NCBI RefSeq assembly: GCF_051020955.1
Contig: NW_027476524.1
Location: 124,001-188,000 of the forward strand
Origin: Megalopta genalis
Taxonomy: Eukaryota > Arthropoda > Insecta > Hymenoptera > Halictidae
Reading direction: 5' to 3'
DNA length: 64,000 nucleotides
The notes beneath the pieces are model-generated. The model saw only the letters and a list, made by a program, of their open reading frames with translations, did not search any database and was not told the origin of the DNA. Positions within the stretch are counted from its first letter, which is position 1. Each line of letters opens with the position of its first letter. A program made the position numbers and the translations under genes. This document shows, one piece after another, positions 50,400 to 63,980 of the stretch.

Positions 50400-52117
50400 G
50401 AGTTAGCTTCAAATCCCAGGGAAACACATGATTTAACTTCAAATCAATGCGAAGTGGAAGGCTTAGCTTCAAATGCATGCGAAACAAATGGTTTGGCTTC
50501 AAATACTTGTGATGAACACGATTTAGAGTCAACTGCACGCGAATCAAACGAGTTAGCTTCAAATCCAAGGGAAACACATGATTTAACTTCAAATCAATGC
50601 GAAGTAGTAGGCTTAGCTCCAAATCAATGCGAAACAAATGATTTAACTTCAAATATTTGTGATAAACACTATTTAGAGTCAACTGCATGCGCATCAAACG
50701 AGTTAGCTTCAAATCCCAGGGAAACACATGATTTAACTTCAAATCAACGCGAAGTGCAAGGCTTAGCTTCAAATGCATGCGAAACAAATGGTTTGGCTTC
50801 AAATACTTGTGATGAACACGATTTAGAGTCAACTGCATGCGAATCAAACGAGTTAGCTTCAAATGCAATGGAAACACATGATTTAAATTCAAATCAATGC
50901 GAAGTAGTACGCTTAGCTTCAAATCAAGGCGAAACAAATGGTTTGGGTTCAGATACTTTTAATAAACATAATTTAGCTTCAACTGCATGCGATTCAAACG
51001 AGTTAGCTTCAAATCCAAGAGAAACACATGATATTAACTTCATATCAATGCGAAGTAGAAGGCTTAGCTTCAAATCCATGCGAAACAAATGATTTACTTT
51101 CAAATACCTGCGGTTTAAATGAAATAGTTTCAAATGCAGGCGAAAAAAACGAGTTAGCACCAAATCCATGCGAAACACATGATTTAGCTTCAAATCAATA
51201 TGAAGTAGAAGGCTTAACTTCAAATCCATGCGAAACAAGTGGATTAGCTTCAAATACTAGTGATAAACGCGATTTAGAGTCAACTGCGTGCGAGTCAAAC
51301 GAGTTAGTTTCAAATCCCAGGAAAACACATGATTTAACTTCAAATCAATGCGAAGTAGGAGGCTTAGCTTTAAATCCACGCTAAACAAATGATTTACCTT
51401 CAAATATCTGCGGTTTAAATGAAATAGCTTCAAAAGCAGGCGAAAAAACGAGTTAGCACCAAATCCATGCGAAACACATGATTTAGCTTCAAATCAATAT
51501 GAAGTAGGAGGCTTAACTTCAAATCCATGCGAAACAAGTGGTTTAGCTTCAAATACTTGTGATAAACGCGATTTAGAGTCAACTGCGTGCGAATCAAACG
51601 AGTTAGCTTCAAATCGCAGGAAAACACATGATTTAACTTCAAGTCAATGCGAAGTAGGAGGCTTAGCTTCAAATCCATGCTAAACAAATGATTTACCTCC
51701 AAATACCTGCGGTTTAAATGAAGTAGCTTCAAAAGCAGGCGAAACAAACGAGTTAGCTTCAAATCCATGCGAAACACATGAGTTAGCTTCAAATCAATGC
51801 GAAGTAGAAGGCTTAGCTTCAAATTCATGAGAAACAAATGGTTTAGCTTCAAATACTTGTGATGAACACGGTTTAGAGTCAACTGCATGCGAATCAAACG
51901 AGTTAGCTTCAAATCCAAGGGAAACACATGATTTAACTTCAAATCAATGCGAAGTAGTAGGCTTAGCTCCAAATCAATGCGAAACAAATGATTTAACTTC
52001 AAATACTTGTGATAAACACTATTTAGTGTCAACTGCATGAGAATCAAACGAGTTAGCTTCAAATCCCAGGGAAACACATGATTTAACTTCAAATCAATGC
52101 GAAGTGGAAGGCTTAGC
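50400..52117 (+). repeat. 1.7-kb right-family block, copy 1
   Basis: This block matches 57660-59377 at an offset of 7,260 bp (242 monomers), and its part from about 50520 onward matches about 62400 to the window end at an offset of 11,879 bp, so three copies exist. Shared marks include CAACGCGAAGTGC (about 50745), GTACGCTTAGC (about 50908), GGATTAGCTTC (about 51241) and AAATCGCAGG (about 51611). Confidence 0.8.
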
Positions 52118-52264
52118 TTCAAATCCATGCGAAACAAATGATTTACCTTCAATACTTGCGGTTTAAATGAAATAGCTTCAACTGCATGCCAAACAAACGA
52201 GTTATCTTCAAATCCATTCGAAACACATGATTTAGCTTCAGATCATTGCGATCTAGATGATTTA

Positions 52265-55200
52265 GCTTCAAATCAATGTGAAACAAATGGTTTAATTTCA
52301 AATACTTGTGATAAACGTGATTTAGCTTCAACTGCATGCGAATCAAACGAGTTAGCTTCAAATCCAAGAGAAACACATGATTTAACTTCAAATCAATGCG
52401 AAGTAGGAGGCTTAGCTTTAAATCCATGCTAAACAAATGATTTACCTTCAAATACCTGCGGTTTAAATGAAATAGCTTCAAAAGCAGGCGAAAAAACGAG
52501 TTAGCACCAAATCCATGCGAAACACATGATTTAGCTTCAAATCAATATGAAGTAGAAGGCTTAACTTCAAATCCATGCGAAACAAGTGGTTTAGCTTCAA
52601 ATACTTGTGATAAACGCGATTTAGAGTCAACTGCGTGCGAATCAAACGAGTTAGTTTCAAATCCCAGGAAAACACATGATTTAACTTCAAATCAATGCGA
52701 AGTAGAAGGCTTAACTTCAAATCCATGCTAAACAAATGATTTACCTTCAAATACCTGCGGTTTAAATGAAATAGCTTCAAAAGCAGGCGAAACAAACGAG
52801 TTAGCTTCAAATCCATGCGAAACACATCAGTTAGCTTCAAATCAATGCGAAGTAGAAGGCTTAGCTTCAAATCCATGAGAAACAAATGGTTTAGCTTCAA
52901 ATACGTGTGATGAACACGGTTTAGAGTCAACTGCATGCGAATCAAACGAGTTAGCTTCAAATCCAAGGGAAACACATGATTTAACTTCAAATCAATGCGA
53001 AGTAGAAGGCTTAACTTCAAATCCATATGAAACAAGTGGTTTAACTTCAAATACTTGTGATAAACACTATTTAGAGCCAACTGCATGCGAATCAAACGAG
53101 TTAGCTTCAAATCCCAGGGAAACACATGATTTAACTTCAACTCAATGCGAAGTGGAAGGCTTAGCTTCAAATCCATGCGAAACAAATGGTTTAGCTTCAA
53201 ATACTTGTGATGAACACGATTTAGAGTCAACTGCATGCGAATCAAACGTGTTAGCTTCAAATCCCAGGACAACACATGATTTAACTTCAAATCAATGCGA
53301 AGTAGAAGGCATAACTTCAAATCCATGCGAAACAAGTGGTTTAGCTTCAAATACTTGTGATGAACCCGATTTAGAGTCAACTGCATGCGAATCAAACGTG
53401 TTAGCTTCAAATCCCAGGACAACACATGATTTAACTTCAAATCAATGCGAAGTAGAAGGCTTAGCCTCAAATCCATGCCAAACAAATGTTTTACCTTCAA
53501 ATACCTGCAGTTTCAATGAAATAGCTTCAAATGCAGGCGAAACAAACGAGTTAGCTACAAATCCACGCGAAACAAGTGATATAGATTCAAATCAATGCGA
53601 AGTAGTAGGCTTAGCATCAAATCAATGCGAAACAAATGGTTTAGCTTCAAATACTTGTGATAAACATGATTTAGCTTCAACTGCATGCGAACCGAAAGCG
53701 TTCTCTTCAAATCTGAGAGAAACACATGATTTAACTTCAAATCAATGCGAAGTAGGAGTCTTAGCATCAAATTCATGCAAAACAAATGATTTACCTTCAA
53801 ATACTTGTGATAAACATGATTTAGCTTCAACTGCGTGCGAATCAAACGACTTAACTTCAAATCCAAGGGAAACACATGATTTAAATTCAAATCAAGGCAA
53901 AGTAGTAGGCTTAGCTTCAAATCAATGCGAAACAAATGGTTTGGGTTCAGATACTTTTAATAAACATGATTTAGCTTCAACTGCGTGCGAATCAAACGAG
54001 TTAGTTTCAAATCCCAGGAAAACACATGATTTAACTTCAAATCAATGCGAAGTAGGAGGCTTAGCTTCAAATCCATGCGAAACACATGATCTAGCTTCAA
54101 ATCTGCGCGAAGTAGAAGGCTTAGCTTCAAATCCATGCGAAACAAATGATTTACCTTAAAATACCTGCGGTTTAAATGAAATAGTTTCAAATGCAGGCGA
54201 AAAAAACGAGTTAGCACCAAATCCATGCGAAACACATGATTTAGCTTCAAACCAATATGAAGTAGAAGGCTTAACTTCAAATCCAGGCGAAACAAGTGGT
54301 TTAGCTTCAAATACTAGTGATAAACGCGATTTAGAGTCAACTGCGTGCGAATCAAACGAGTTAGTTTCAAATCCCAGGAAAACACATGATTTAACTTCAA
54401 ATCAATGCGAAGTAGGAGGCTTAGCTTCAAATCCATGCGAAACACATGATCTAGCTTCAAATCTGCGCGAAGTAGAAGGCTTAGCTTCAAATCCATGCGA
54501 AACAAATGTTATAGCTTCAAATACTTGTGATATACATGATTTAGCTTCAAGTGCATACGAATCAAACGAGTTAGCTTCGAATCCAAGTGAAACATGTGAT
54601 TTAACTTCAAAACAATGCGAAGTAGAAGGCTTAGATACAAATCCATGCGAAACAAATGATTTAGTTTCCAATACTTGCGAATATAAGTGATATAGCATCA
54701 ATGCAGGCCAAACAAACGAGTTAGCTTAAAATCCATGCGAAACACATGAATTAGCATTAAATCAATGCGAAGTAGAAGGTTCAGCATCAAATCCATGCGA
54801 AAAAAATGATTTAGCTCCAAATAAGTGCGAAGTAGTAGGCTTAGTTTCAAATCCATGCGAAACAAATGATTTAGCTTCAAACCAATGCGAAGTAGGAGGC
54901 TTAGCTTCAAATCCATGAGAAACAAATGGTTTAGCTTCAAATACTTGTGATGAACACGTTTTAGAGTCAACTGCATGCGAATCAAACGAGTTAGCTTCAA
55001 ATCCAAGGGAAACACATGATTTAACTTCAAATCAATGCGAAGTAGTAGGCTTAGCTCCAAATCAATGCGAAACAAATGATTTAACTTCAAATACTTGTGA
55101 TAAACACTATTTAGAGTCAACTGCATGCGAATCAAACGAGTTAGCTTCAAATCCCAGGGAAACACATGATTTAACTTCAAATGCATGCGAAACAAATGGT

Positions 55201-55352
55201 TTGGCTTCAAATACTTGTGATGAACACGATTTAGAGTCAACTGCACGCGAATCAAACGAGTTAGCTTCAAATCCAAGGGAAACACATGATTTAACTTCAA
55301 ATCAATGCGAAGTAGTAGGCTTAGCTCCAAATCAATGCGAAACAAATGATTT
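52265..55352 (+). repeat. 3.1-kb right-family block, copy 1
   Basis: This block matches 59436-62523 at an offset of 7,171 bp (239 monomers plus 1). Shared marks include CATCAGTTAGC (about 52826), AATACGTGTG (about 52900), GAGCCAACTG (about 53075), GAACCGAAAGCGTTCTC (about 53688) and the rearranged monomer AATATAAGTGATATAGC (about 54680). The GAACCGAAAGCG module also occurs at about 48020 and 56000, so at least four copies exist in the right half. Confidence 0.82.
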
Positions 55353-57675
55353 AACTTCAAATACTTGTGATAAACACTATTTAGAGTCAACTGCATGCGA
55401 ATCAAACGAGTTAGCTTCAAATCCCAGGGAAACACATGATTTAACTTCAAATCAATGCGAAGTGGAAGGCTTAGCTTCAAATGCATGCGAAACAAATGGT
55501 TTGGCTTCGAATACTTGTGATGAACACGATTTAGAGTCAACTGCATGCGAATCAAACGAGTTAGCTTCAAATACAATGGAAACACATGATTTAAATTCAA
55601 ATCAATGCGAAGTAGTAGGCTTAGCTTCAAATCAATGCGAAACAAATGGTTTGGGTTCAGATACTTTTAATAAACATAATTTAGCTTCAACTGCATGCGA
55701 TTCAAACGAGTTAGCTTCAAATCCAAGAGAAACACATGATATTAACTTCATATCAATGCGAAGTAGAAGGCTTAGCTTCAAATCCATGCGAAACAAATGA
55801 TTTACCTTCAAATACCTGCGGTTTAAATGAAATAGTTTTCAAATGCAGGCGAAAAAAACGAGTTAGCACCAAATTCATGCGAAACACATGATTTAGCTTC
55901 AAATCAATATGAAGTTGAAGGCTTAACTTCAAATCCAGGCGAAACAAGTGGTTTAGCTTCAAATACTTGTGATAAACATGATTTAGCTTCAACTGCATGC
56001 GAACCGAAAGCGTTCTCTTCAAATCTGAGAGAAACACATGATTTAACTTCAAATCAATGCGAAGTAGGAGTCTTAGCATCAAATTCATGCAAAACAAATG
56101 ATTTACCTTCAAATACTTGTGATAAACATGATTTAGCTTCAACTGCGTGCGAATCAAACGACTTAACTTCAAAACCAAGGGAAACACATGATTTAAATTC
56201 AAATCAAGGCAAAGTAGTAGGCTTAGCTTCAAATCAATGCGAAACAAATGGTTTGGGTTCAGATACTTTTAATAAACATGATTTAGCTTCAACTGCGTGC
56301 GAATCAAACGAGTTAGTTTCAAATCCCAGGAAAACACATGATTTAACTTCAAATCAATGCGAAGTAGGAGGCTTAGCTTCAAATCCATGCTAAACAAATG
56401 ATTTACCTTCAAATACCTGCGGTTTAAATGAAATAGCTTCAAAAGCAGGCGAAACAAACGAGTTAGCTTCAAATCCATGCGAAACACATGAGTTAGCTTC
56501 AAATCAATGCGAAGTAGAAGGCTTAGCTTCAAATCCATGAGAAACAAATGGTTTAGCTTCAAACACTTGTGATGAACACGTTTTAGAGTCAACTGCATGC
56601 GAATCAAACGAGTTAGCTTCAAATCCAAGGGAAACACATGATTTAACTTCAAATCAATGCGAAGTAGTAGGCTTAGCTCTAAATCAATGCGAAACAAATG
56701 ATTTAACTTCAAATACTTGTGATAAACACTATTTAGAGTCAACTGCATGCGAATCAAACGAGTTAGCTTCAAATCCCAGGGAAACACATGATTTAACTTC
56801 AAATCAATGCGAAGTGGAAGGCTTAGCTTCAAATGCATGCGAAACAAATGGTTTGGCTTCAAATACTTGTGATGAACACGATTTAGAGTCAACTGCATGC
56901 GAATCAAACGAGTTAGCTTCAAATACAATGGAAACACATGATTTAAATTCAAATCAATGCGAAGTAGTAGGCTTAGCTTCAAATCAATGCGAAACAAATG
57001 GTTTGTGTTCAGATACTTTTAATAAACATAATTTAGCTTCAACAGCATGCGATTCAAACGAGTTAGCTTCAAATCCAAGAGAAACACATGATATTAACTT
57101 CATATCAATGCGAAGTAGAAGGCTTAGCTTCAAATCCATGCGAAACAAATGATTTACCTTAAAATACCTGCGGTTTAAATGAAATAGTTTCAAATGCAGG
57201 CGAAAAAAACGAGTTAGCACCAAATCCATGCGAAACACATGATTTAGCTTCAAACCAATATGAAGTAGAAGGCTTAACTTCAAATCCAGGCGAAACAAGT
57301 GGTTTAGCTTCAAATACTAGTGATAAACGCGATTTAGAGTCAACTGCGTGCGAATCAAACGAGTTAGTTTCAAATCCCAGGAAAACACATGATTTAACTT
57401 CAAATCAATGCGAAGTAGGAGGCTTAGCTTCAAATCCATGCTAAACAAATGATTTACCTTCAAATACCTGCGGTTTAAATGAAATAGCTTCAAAAGCAGG
57501 CGAAAAAACGAGTTAGCACCAAATCCATGCGAAACACATGATTTAGCTTCAAATCAATATGAAGTAGAAGGCTTAACTTCAAATCCATGCGAAACAAGTG
57601 GTTTAGCTTCAAATACTTGTGATGAACACGATTTAGAGTCAACTGCATGCGAATCAAACGAGTTAGCTTCAAATC
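55249..57675 (+). repeat. 2.4-kb right-family block, copy 2
   Basis: Partner of 47269-49695 at +7,980 bp. After about 57675 the sequence switches to match the 50.4-52.1-kb region instead, which marks a recombination joint inside an otherwise ordinary monomer. It carries a private CCTTAAAATACC (TAA in the + frame) at about 57158. Confidence 0.82.
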
Positions 57676-59377
57676 CCAGGGAAACACATGATTTAACTTC
57701 AAATCAATGCGAAGTGGAAGGCTTAGCTTCAAATGCATGCGAAACAAATGGTTTGGCTTCAAATACTTGTGATGAACACGATTTAGAGTCAACTGCACGC
57801 GAATCAAACGAGTTAGCTTCAAATCCAAGGGAAACACATGATTTAACTTCAAATCAATGCGAAGTAGTAGGCTTAGCTCCAAATCAATGCGAAACAAATG
57901 ATTTAACTTCAAATATTTGTGATAAACACTATTTAGAGTCAACTGCATGCGCATCAAACGAGTTAGCTTCAAATCCCAGGGAAACACATGATTTAAATTC
58001 AAATCAACGCGAAGTGCAAGGCTTAGCTTCAAATGCATGCGAAACAAATGGTTTGGCTTCAAATACTTGTGATGAACACGATTTAGAGTCAACTGCATGC
58101 GAATCAAACGAGTTAGCTTCAAATGCAATGGAAACACATGATTTAAATTCAAATCAATGCGAAGTAGTACGCTTAGCTTCAAATCAAGGCGAAACAAATG
58201 GTTTGGGTTCAGATACTTTTAATAAACATAATTTAGCTTCAACTGCATGCGATTCAAACGAGTTAGCTTCAAATCCAAGAGAAACACATGATATTAACTT
58301 CATATCAATGCGAAGTAGAAGGCTTAGCTTCAAATCCATGCGAAACAAATGATTTACTTTCAAATACCTGCGGTTTAAATGAAATAGTTTCAAATGCAGG
58401 CGAAAAAAACGAGTTAGCACCAAATCCATGCGAAACACATGATTTAGCTTCAAATCAATATGAAGTAGAAGGCTTAACTTCAAATCCATGCGAAACAAGT
58501 GGATTAGCTTCAAATACTAGTGATAAACGCGATTTAGAGTCAACTGCGTGCGAGTCAAACGAGTTAGTTTCAAATCCCAGGAAAACACATGATTTAACTT
58601 CAAATCAATGCGAAGTAGGAGGCTTAGCTTTAAATCCACGCTAAACAAATGATTTACCTTCAAATATCTGCGGTTTAAATGAAATAGCTTCAAAAGCAGG
58701 CGAAAAAACGAGTTAGCACCAAATCCATGCGAAACACATGATTTAGCTTCAAATCAATATGAAGTAGGAGGCTTAACTTCAAATCCATGCGAAACAAGTG
58801 GTTTAGCTTCAAATACTTGTGATAAACGCGATTTAGAGTCAACTGCGTGCGAATCAAACGAGTTAGCTTCAAATCGCAGGAAAACACATGATTTAACTTC
58901 AAGTCAATGCGAAGTAGGAGGCTTAGCTTCAAATCCATGCTAAACAAATGATTTACCTCCAAATACCTGCGGTTTAAATGAAGTAGCTTCAAAAGCAGGC
59001 GAAACAAACGAGTTAGCTTCAAATCCATGCGAAACACATGAGTTAGCTTCAAATCAATGCGAAGTAGAAGGCTTAGCTTCAAATTCATGAGAAACAAATG
59101 GTTTAGCTTCAAATACTTGTGATGAACACGGTTTAGAGTCAACTGCATGCGAATCAAACGAGTTAGCTTCAAATCCAAGGGAAACACATGATTTAACTTC
59201 AAATCAATGCGAAGTAGTAGGCTTAGCTCCAAATCAATGCGAAACAAATGATTTAACTTCAAATACTTGTGATAAACACTATTTAGTGTCAACTGCATGA
59301 GAATCAAACGAGTTAGCTTCAAATCCCAGGGAAACACATGATTTAACTTCAAATCAATGCGAAGTGGAAGGCTTAGC
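57660..59377 (+). repeat. 1.7-kb right-family block, copy 2
   Basis: Partner of 50400-52117 at +7,260 bp. One visible private change is ATTTAAATTC at about 57991 (ATTTAACTTC in the other copies). Similarity to the first copy ends at about 59377, where TTAGCACC replaces TTAGCTTC. Confidence 0.8.
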
Positions 59378-59435
59378 ACCAAATCCATGCGAAACACATG
59401 ATTTAGCTTCAAATCAATATGAAGTAGAAGGCTTA

Positions 59436-62400
59436 ACTTCAAATCAATGTGAAACAAATGGTTTAATTTCAAATACTTGTGATAAACGTGATTTAGCTTC
59501 AACTGCATGCGAATCAAACGAGTTAGCTTCAAATCCAAGAGAAACACATGATTTAACTTCAAATCAATGCGAAGTAGGAGGCTTAGCTTTAAATCCATGC
59601 TAAACAAATGATTTACCTTCAAATACCTGCGGTTTAAATGAAATAGCTTCAAAAGCAGGCGAAAAAACGAGTTAGCACCAAATCCATGCGAAACACATGA
59701 TTTAGCTTCAAATCAATATGAAGTAGAAGGCTTAACTTCAAATCCATGCGAAACAACTGGTTTAGCTTCAAACACTTGTGATAAACGCGATTTAGAGTCA
59801 ACTGCGTGCGAATCAAACGAGTTAGTTTCAAATCCCAGGAAAACACATGATTTAACTTCAAATCAATGCGAAGTAGAAGGCTTAACTTCAAATCCATGCT
59901 AAACAAATGATTTACCTTCAAATACCTGCGGTTTAAATGAAATAGCTTCAAAAGCAGGCGAAACAAACGAGTTAGCTTCAAATCCATGCGAAACACATCA
60001 GTTAGCTTCAAATCAATGCGAAGTAGAAGGCTTAGCTTCAAATCCATGAGAAACAAATGGTTTAGCTTCAAATACGTGTGATGAACACGGTTTAGAGTCA
60101 ACTGCATGCGAATCAAACGAGTTAGCTTCAAATCCAAGGGAAACACATGATTTAACTTCAAATCAATGCGAAGTAGAAGGCTTAACTTCAAATCCATATG
60201 AAACAAGTGGTTTAACTTCAAATACTTGTGATAAACACTATTTAGAGCCAACTGCATGCGAATCAAACGAGTTAGCTTCAAATCCCAGGGAAACACATGA
60301 TTTAACTTCAACTCAATGCGAAGTGGAAGGCTTAGCTTCAAATCCATGCGAAACAAATGGTTTAGCTTCAAATACTTGTGATGAACACGATTTAGAGTCA
60401 ACTGCATGCGAATCAAACGTGTTAGCTTCAAATCCCAGGACAACACATGATTTAACTTCAAATCAATGCGAAGTAGAAGGCATAACTTCAAATCCATGCG
60501 AAACAAGTGGTTTAGCTTCAAATACTTGTGATGAACCCGATTTAGAGTCAACTGCATGCGAATCAAACGTGTTAGCTTCAAATCCCAGGACAACACATGA
60601 TTTAACTTCAAATCAATGCGAAGTAGAAGGCTTAGCCTCAAATCCATGCCAAACAAATGTTTTACCTTCAAATACCTGCAGTTTCAATGAAATAGCTTCA
60701 AATGCAGGCGAAACAAACGAGTTAGCTACAAATCCACGCGAAACAAGTGATATAGATTCAAATCAATGCGAAGTAGTAGGCTTAGCATCAAATCAATGCG
60801 AAACAAATGGTTTAGCTTCAAATACTTGTGATAAACATGATTTAGCTTCAACTGCATGCGAACCGAAAGCGTTCTCTTCAAATCTGAGAGAAACACATGA
60901 TTTAACTTCAAATCAATGCGAAGTAGGAGTCTTAGCATCAAATTCATGCAAAACAAATGATTTACCTTCAAATACTTGTGATAAACATGATTTAGCTTCA
61001 ACTGCGTGCGAATCAAACGACTTAACTTCAAATCCAAGGGAAACACATGATTTAAATTCAAATCAAGGCAAAGTAGTAGGCTTAGCTTCAAATCAATGCG
61101 AAACAAATGGTTTGGGTTCAGATACTTTTAATAAACATGATTTAGCTTCAACTGCGTGCGAATCAAACGAGTTAGTTTCAAATCCCAGGAAAACACATGA
61201 TTTAACTTCAAATCAATGCGAAGTAGGAGGCTTAGCTTCAAATCCATGCGAAACACATGATCTAGCTTCAAATCTGCGCGAAGTAGAAGGCTTAGCTTCA
61301 AATCCATGCGAAACAAATGATTTACCTTAAAATACCTGCGGTTTAAATGAAATAGTTTCAAATGCAGGCGAAAAAAACGAGTTAGCACCAAATCCATGCG
61401 AAACACATGATTTAGCTTCAAACCAATATGAAGTAGAAGGCTTAACTTCAAATCCAGGCGAAACAAGTGGTTTAGCTTCAAATACTAGTGATAAACGCGA
61501 TTTAGAGTCAACTGCGTGCGAATCAAACGAGTTAGTTTCAAATCCCAGGAAAACACATGATTTAACTTCAAATCAATGCGAAGTAGGAGGCTTAGCTTCA
61601 AATCCATGCGAAACACATGATCTAGCTTCAAATCTGCGCGAAGTAGAAGGCTTAGCTTCAAATCCATGCGAAACAAATGTTATAGCTTCAAATACTTGTG
61701 ATATACATGATTTAGCTTCAAGTGCATACGAATCAAACGAGTTAGCTTCGAATCCAAGTGAAACATGTGATTTAACTTCAAAACAATGCGAAGTAGAAGG
61801 CTTAGATACAAATCCATGCGAAACAAATGATTTAGTTTCCAATACTTGCGAATATAAGTGATATAGCATCAATGCAGGCCAAACAAACGAGTTAGCTTAA
61901 AATCCATGCGAAACACATGAATTAGCATTAAATCAATGCGAAGTAGAAGGTTCAGCATCAAATCCATGCGAAAAAAATGATTTAGCTCCAAATAAGTGCG
62001 AAGTAGTAGGCTTAGTTTCAAATCCATGCGAAACAAATGATTTAGCTTCAAACCAATGCGAAGTAGGAGGCTTAGCTTCAAATCCATGAGAAACAAATGG
62101 TTTAGCTTCAAATACTTGTGATGAACACGTTTTAGAGTCAACTGCATGCGAATCAAACGAGTTAGCTTCAAATCCAAGGGAAACACATGATTTAACTTCA
62201 AATCAATGCGAAGTAGTAGGCTTAGCTCCAAATCAATGCGAAACAAATGATTTAACTTCAAATACTTGTGATAAACACTATTTAGAGTCAACTGCATGCG
62301 AATCAAACGAGTTAGCTTCAAATCCCAGGGAAACACATGATTTAACTTCAAATGCATGCGAAACAAATGGTTTGGCTTCAAATACTTGTGATGAACACGA

Positions 62401-62523
62401 TTTAGAGTCAACTGCACGCGAATCAAACGAGTTAGCTTCAAATCCAAGGGAAACACATGATTTAACTTCAAATCAATGCGAAGTAGTAGGCTTAGCTCCA
62501 AATCAATGCGAAACAAATGATTT
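59436..62523 (+). repeat. 3.1-kb right-family block, copy 2
   Basis: Partner of 52265-55352 at +7,171 bp. Private differences include GAAACAACTGG at about 59750 (GAAACAAGTGG in copy 1) and AAACACTTG at about 59770. The match ends at about 62523, where ATATTTGTG replaces ATACTTGTG and the sequence continues as the 50.6-kb block does. Confidence 0.82.
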
Positions 62524-63980
62524 AACTTCAAATATTTGTGATAAACACTATTTAGAGTCAACTGCATGCGCATCAAACGAGTTAGCTTCAAATCCCAGGG
62601 AAACACATGATTTAACTTCAAATCAACGCGAAGTGCAAGGCTTAGCTTCAAATGCATGCGAAACAAATGGTTTGGCTTCAAATACTTGTGATGAACACGA
62701 TTTAGAGTCAACTGCATGCGAATCAAACGAGTTAGCTTCAAATGCAATGGAAACACATGATTTAAATTCAAATCAATGCGAAGTAGTACGCTTAGCTTCA
62801 AATCAAGGCGAAACAAATGGTTTGGGTTCAGATACTTTTAATAAACATAATTTAGCTTCAACTGCATGCGATTCAAACGAGTTAGCTTCAAATCCAAGAG
62901 AAACACATGATATTAACTTCATATCAATGCGAAGTAGAAGGCTTAGCTTCAAATCCATGCGAAACAAATGATTTACTTTCAAATACCTGCGGTTTAAATG
63001 AAATAGTTTCAAATGCAGGCGAAAAAAACGAGTTAGCACCAAATCCATGCGAAACACATGATTTAGCTTCAAATCAATATGAAGTAGAAGGCTTAACTTC
63101 AAATCCATGCGAAACAAGTGGATTAGCTTCAAATACTAGTGATAAACGCGATTTAGAGTCAACTGCGTGCGAGTCAAACGAGTTAGTTTCAAATCCCAGG
63201 AAAACACATGATTTAACTTCAAATCAATGCGAAGTAGGAGGCTTAGCTTTAAATCCACGCTAAACAAATGATTTACCTTCAAATATCTGCGGTTTAAATG
63301 AAATAGCTTCAAAAGCAGGCGAAAAAACGAGTTAGCACCAAATCCATGCGAAACACATGATTTAGCTTCAAATCAATATGAAGTAGGAGGCTTAACTTCA
63401 AATCCATGCGAAACAAGTGGTTTAGCTTCAAATACTTGTGATAAACTCGATTTAGAGTCAACTGCGTGCGAATCAAACGAGTTAGCTTCAAATCGCAGGA
63501 AAACACATGATTTAACTTCAAGTCAATGCGAAGTAGGAGGCTTAGCTTCAAATCCATGCTAAACAAATGATTTACCTCCAAATACCTGCGGTTTAAATGA
63601 AGTAGCTTCAAAAGCCAGGCGAAACAAACGAGTTAGCTTCAAATCCATGCGAAACACATGAGTTAGCTTCAAATCAATGCGAAGTAGAAGGCTTAGCTTC
63701 AAATTCATGAGAAACAAATGGTTTAGCTTCAAATACTTGTGATGAACACGGTTTAGAGTCAACTGCATGCGATCAAACGAGTTAGCTTCAAATCCAAGGG
63801 GAAAACACATTATTTAACTTCAAATCAATGCGAAGTAGTAGGCTTAGCTCCAAATCAATGCGAAACAAATGATTTAACTTCAAATACTTGTGATAAACAC
63901 TATTTAGTGTCAACTGCATGAGAATCAAACGAGTTAGCTTCAAATCCCAGGGAAACACATGATTTAACTTCAAATCAATG
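62400..63980 (+). repeat. Third copy of the 1.7-kb block, cut by the window end
   Basis: This segment matches 57781-59361 at an offset of 4,619 bp and about 50521-52101 at 11,879 bp. It is identical in structure to the other copies up to about 63600, where a cluster of one-base insertions and deletions begins. The repeat continues past the end of the window. Confidence 0.78.
63605..63815 (+). other. Cluster of private one-base indels near the window end
   Basis: Compared with the copies at about 58985-59196 and 51725-51936, this short stretch has an extra C (AAAGCCAGGC, about 63615), a missing A (TGCGATCAAACG, about 63772), an extra G and an extra A (AAGGGGAAAACAC, about 63798-63806) and a substitution (CATTATTTAAC). 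Nowhere else in the window are private indels so close together. A local sequencing or consensus-polishing weakness is the simplest reading, but true mutation cannot be excluded. Confidence 0.7.
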
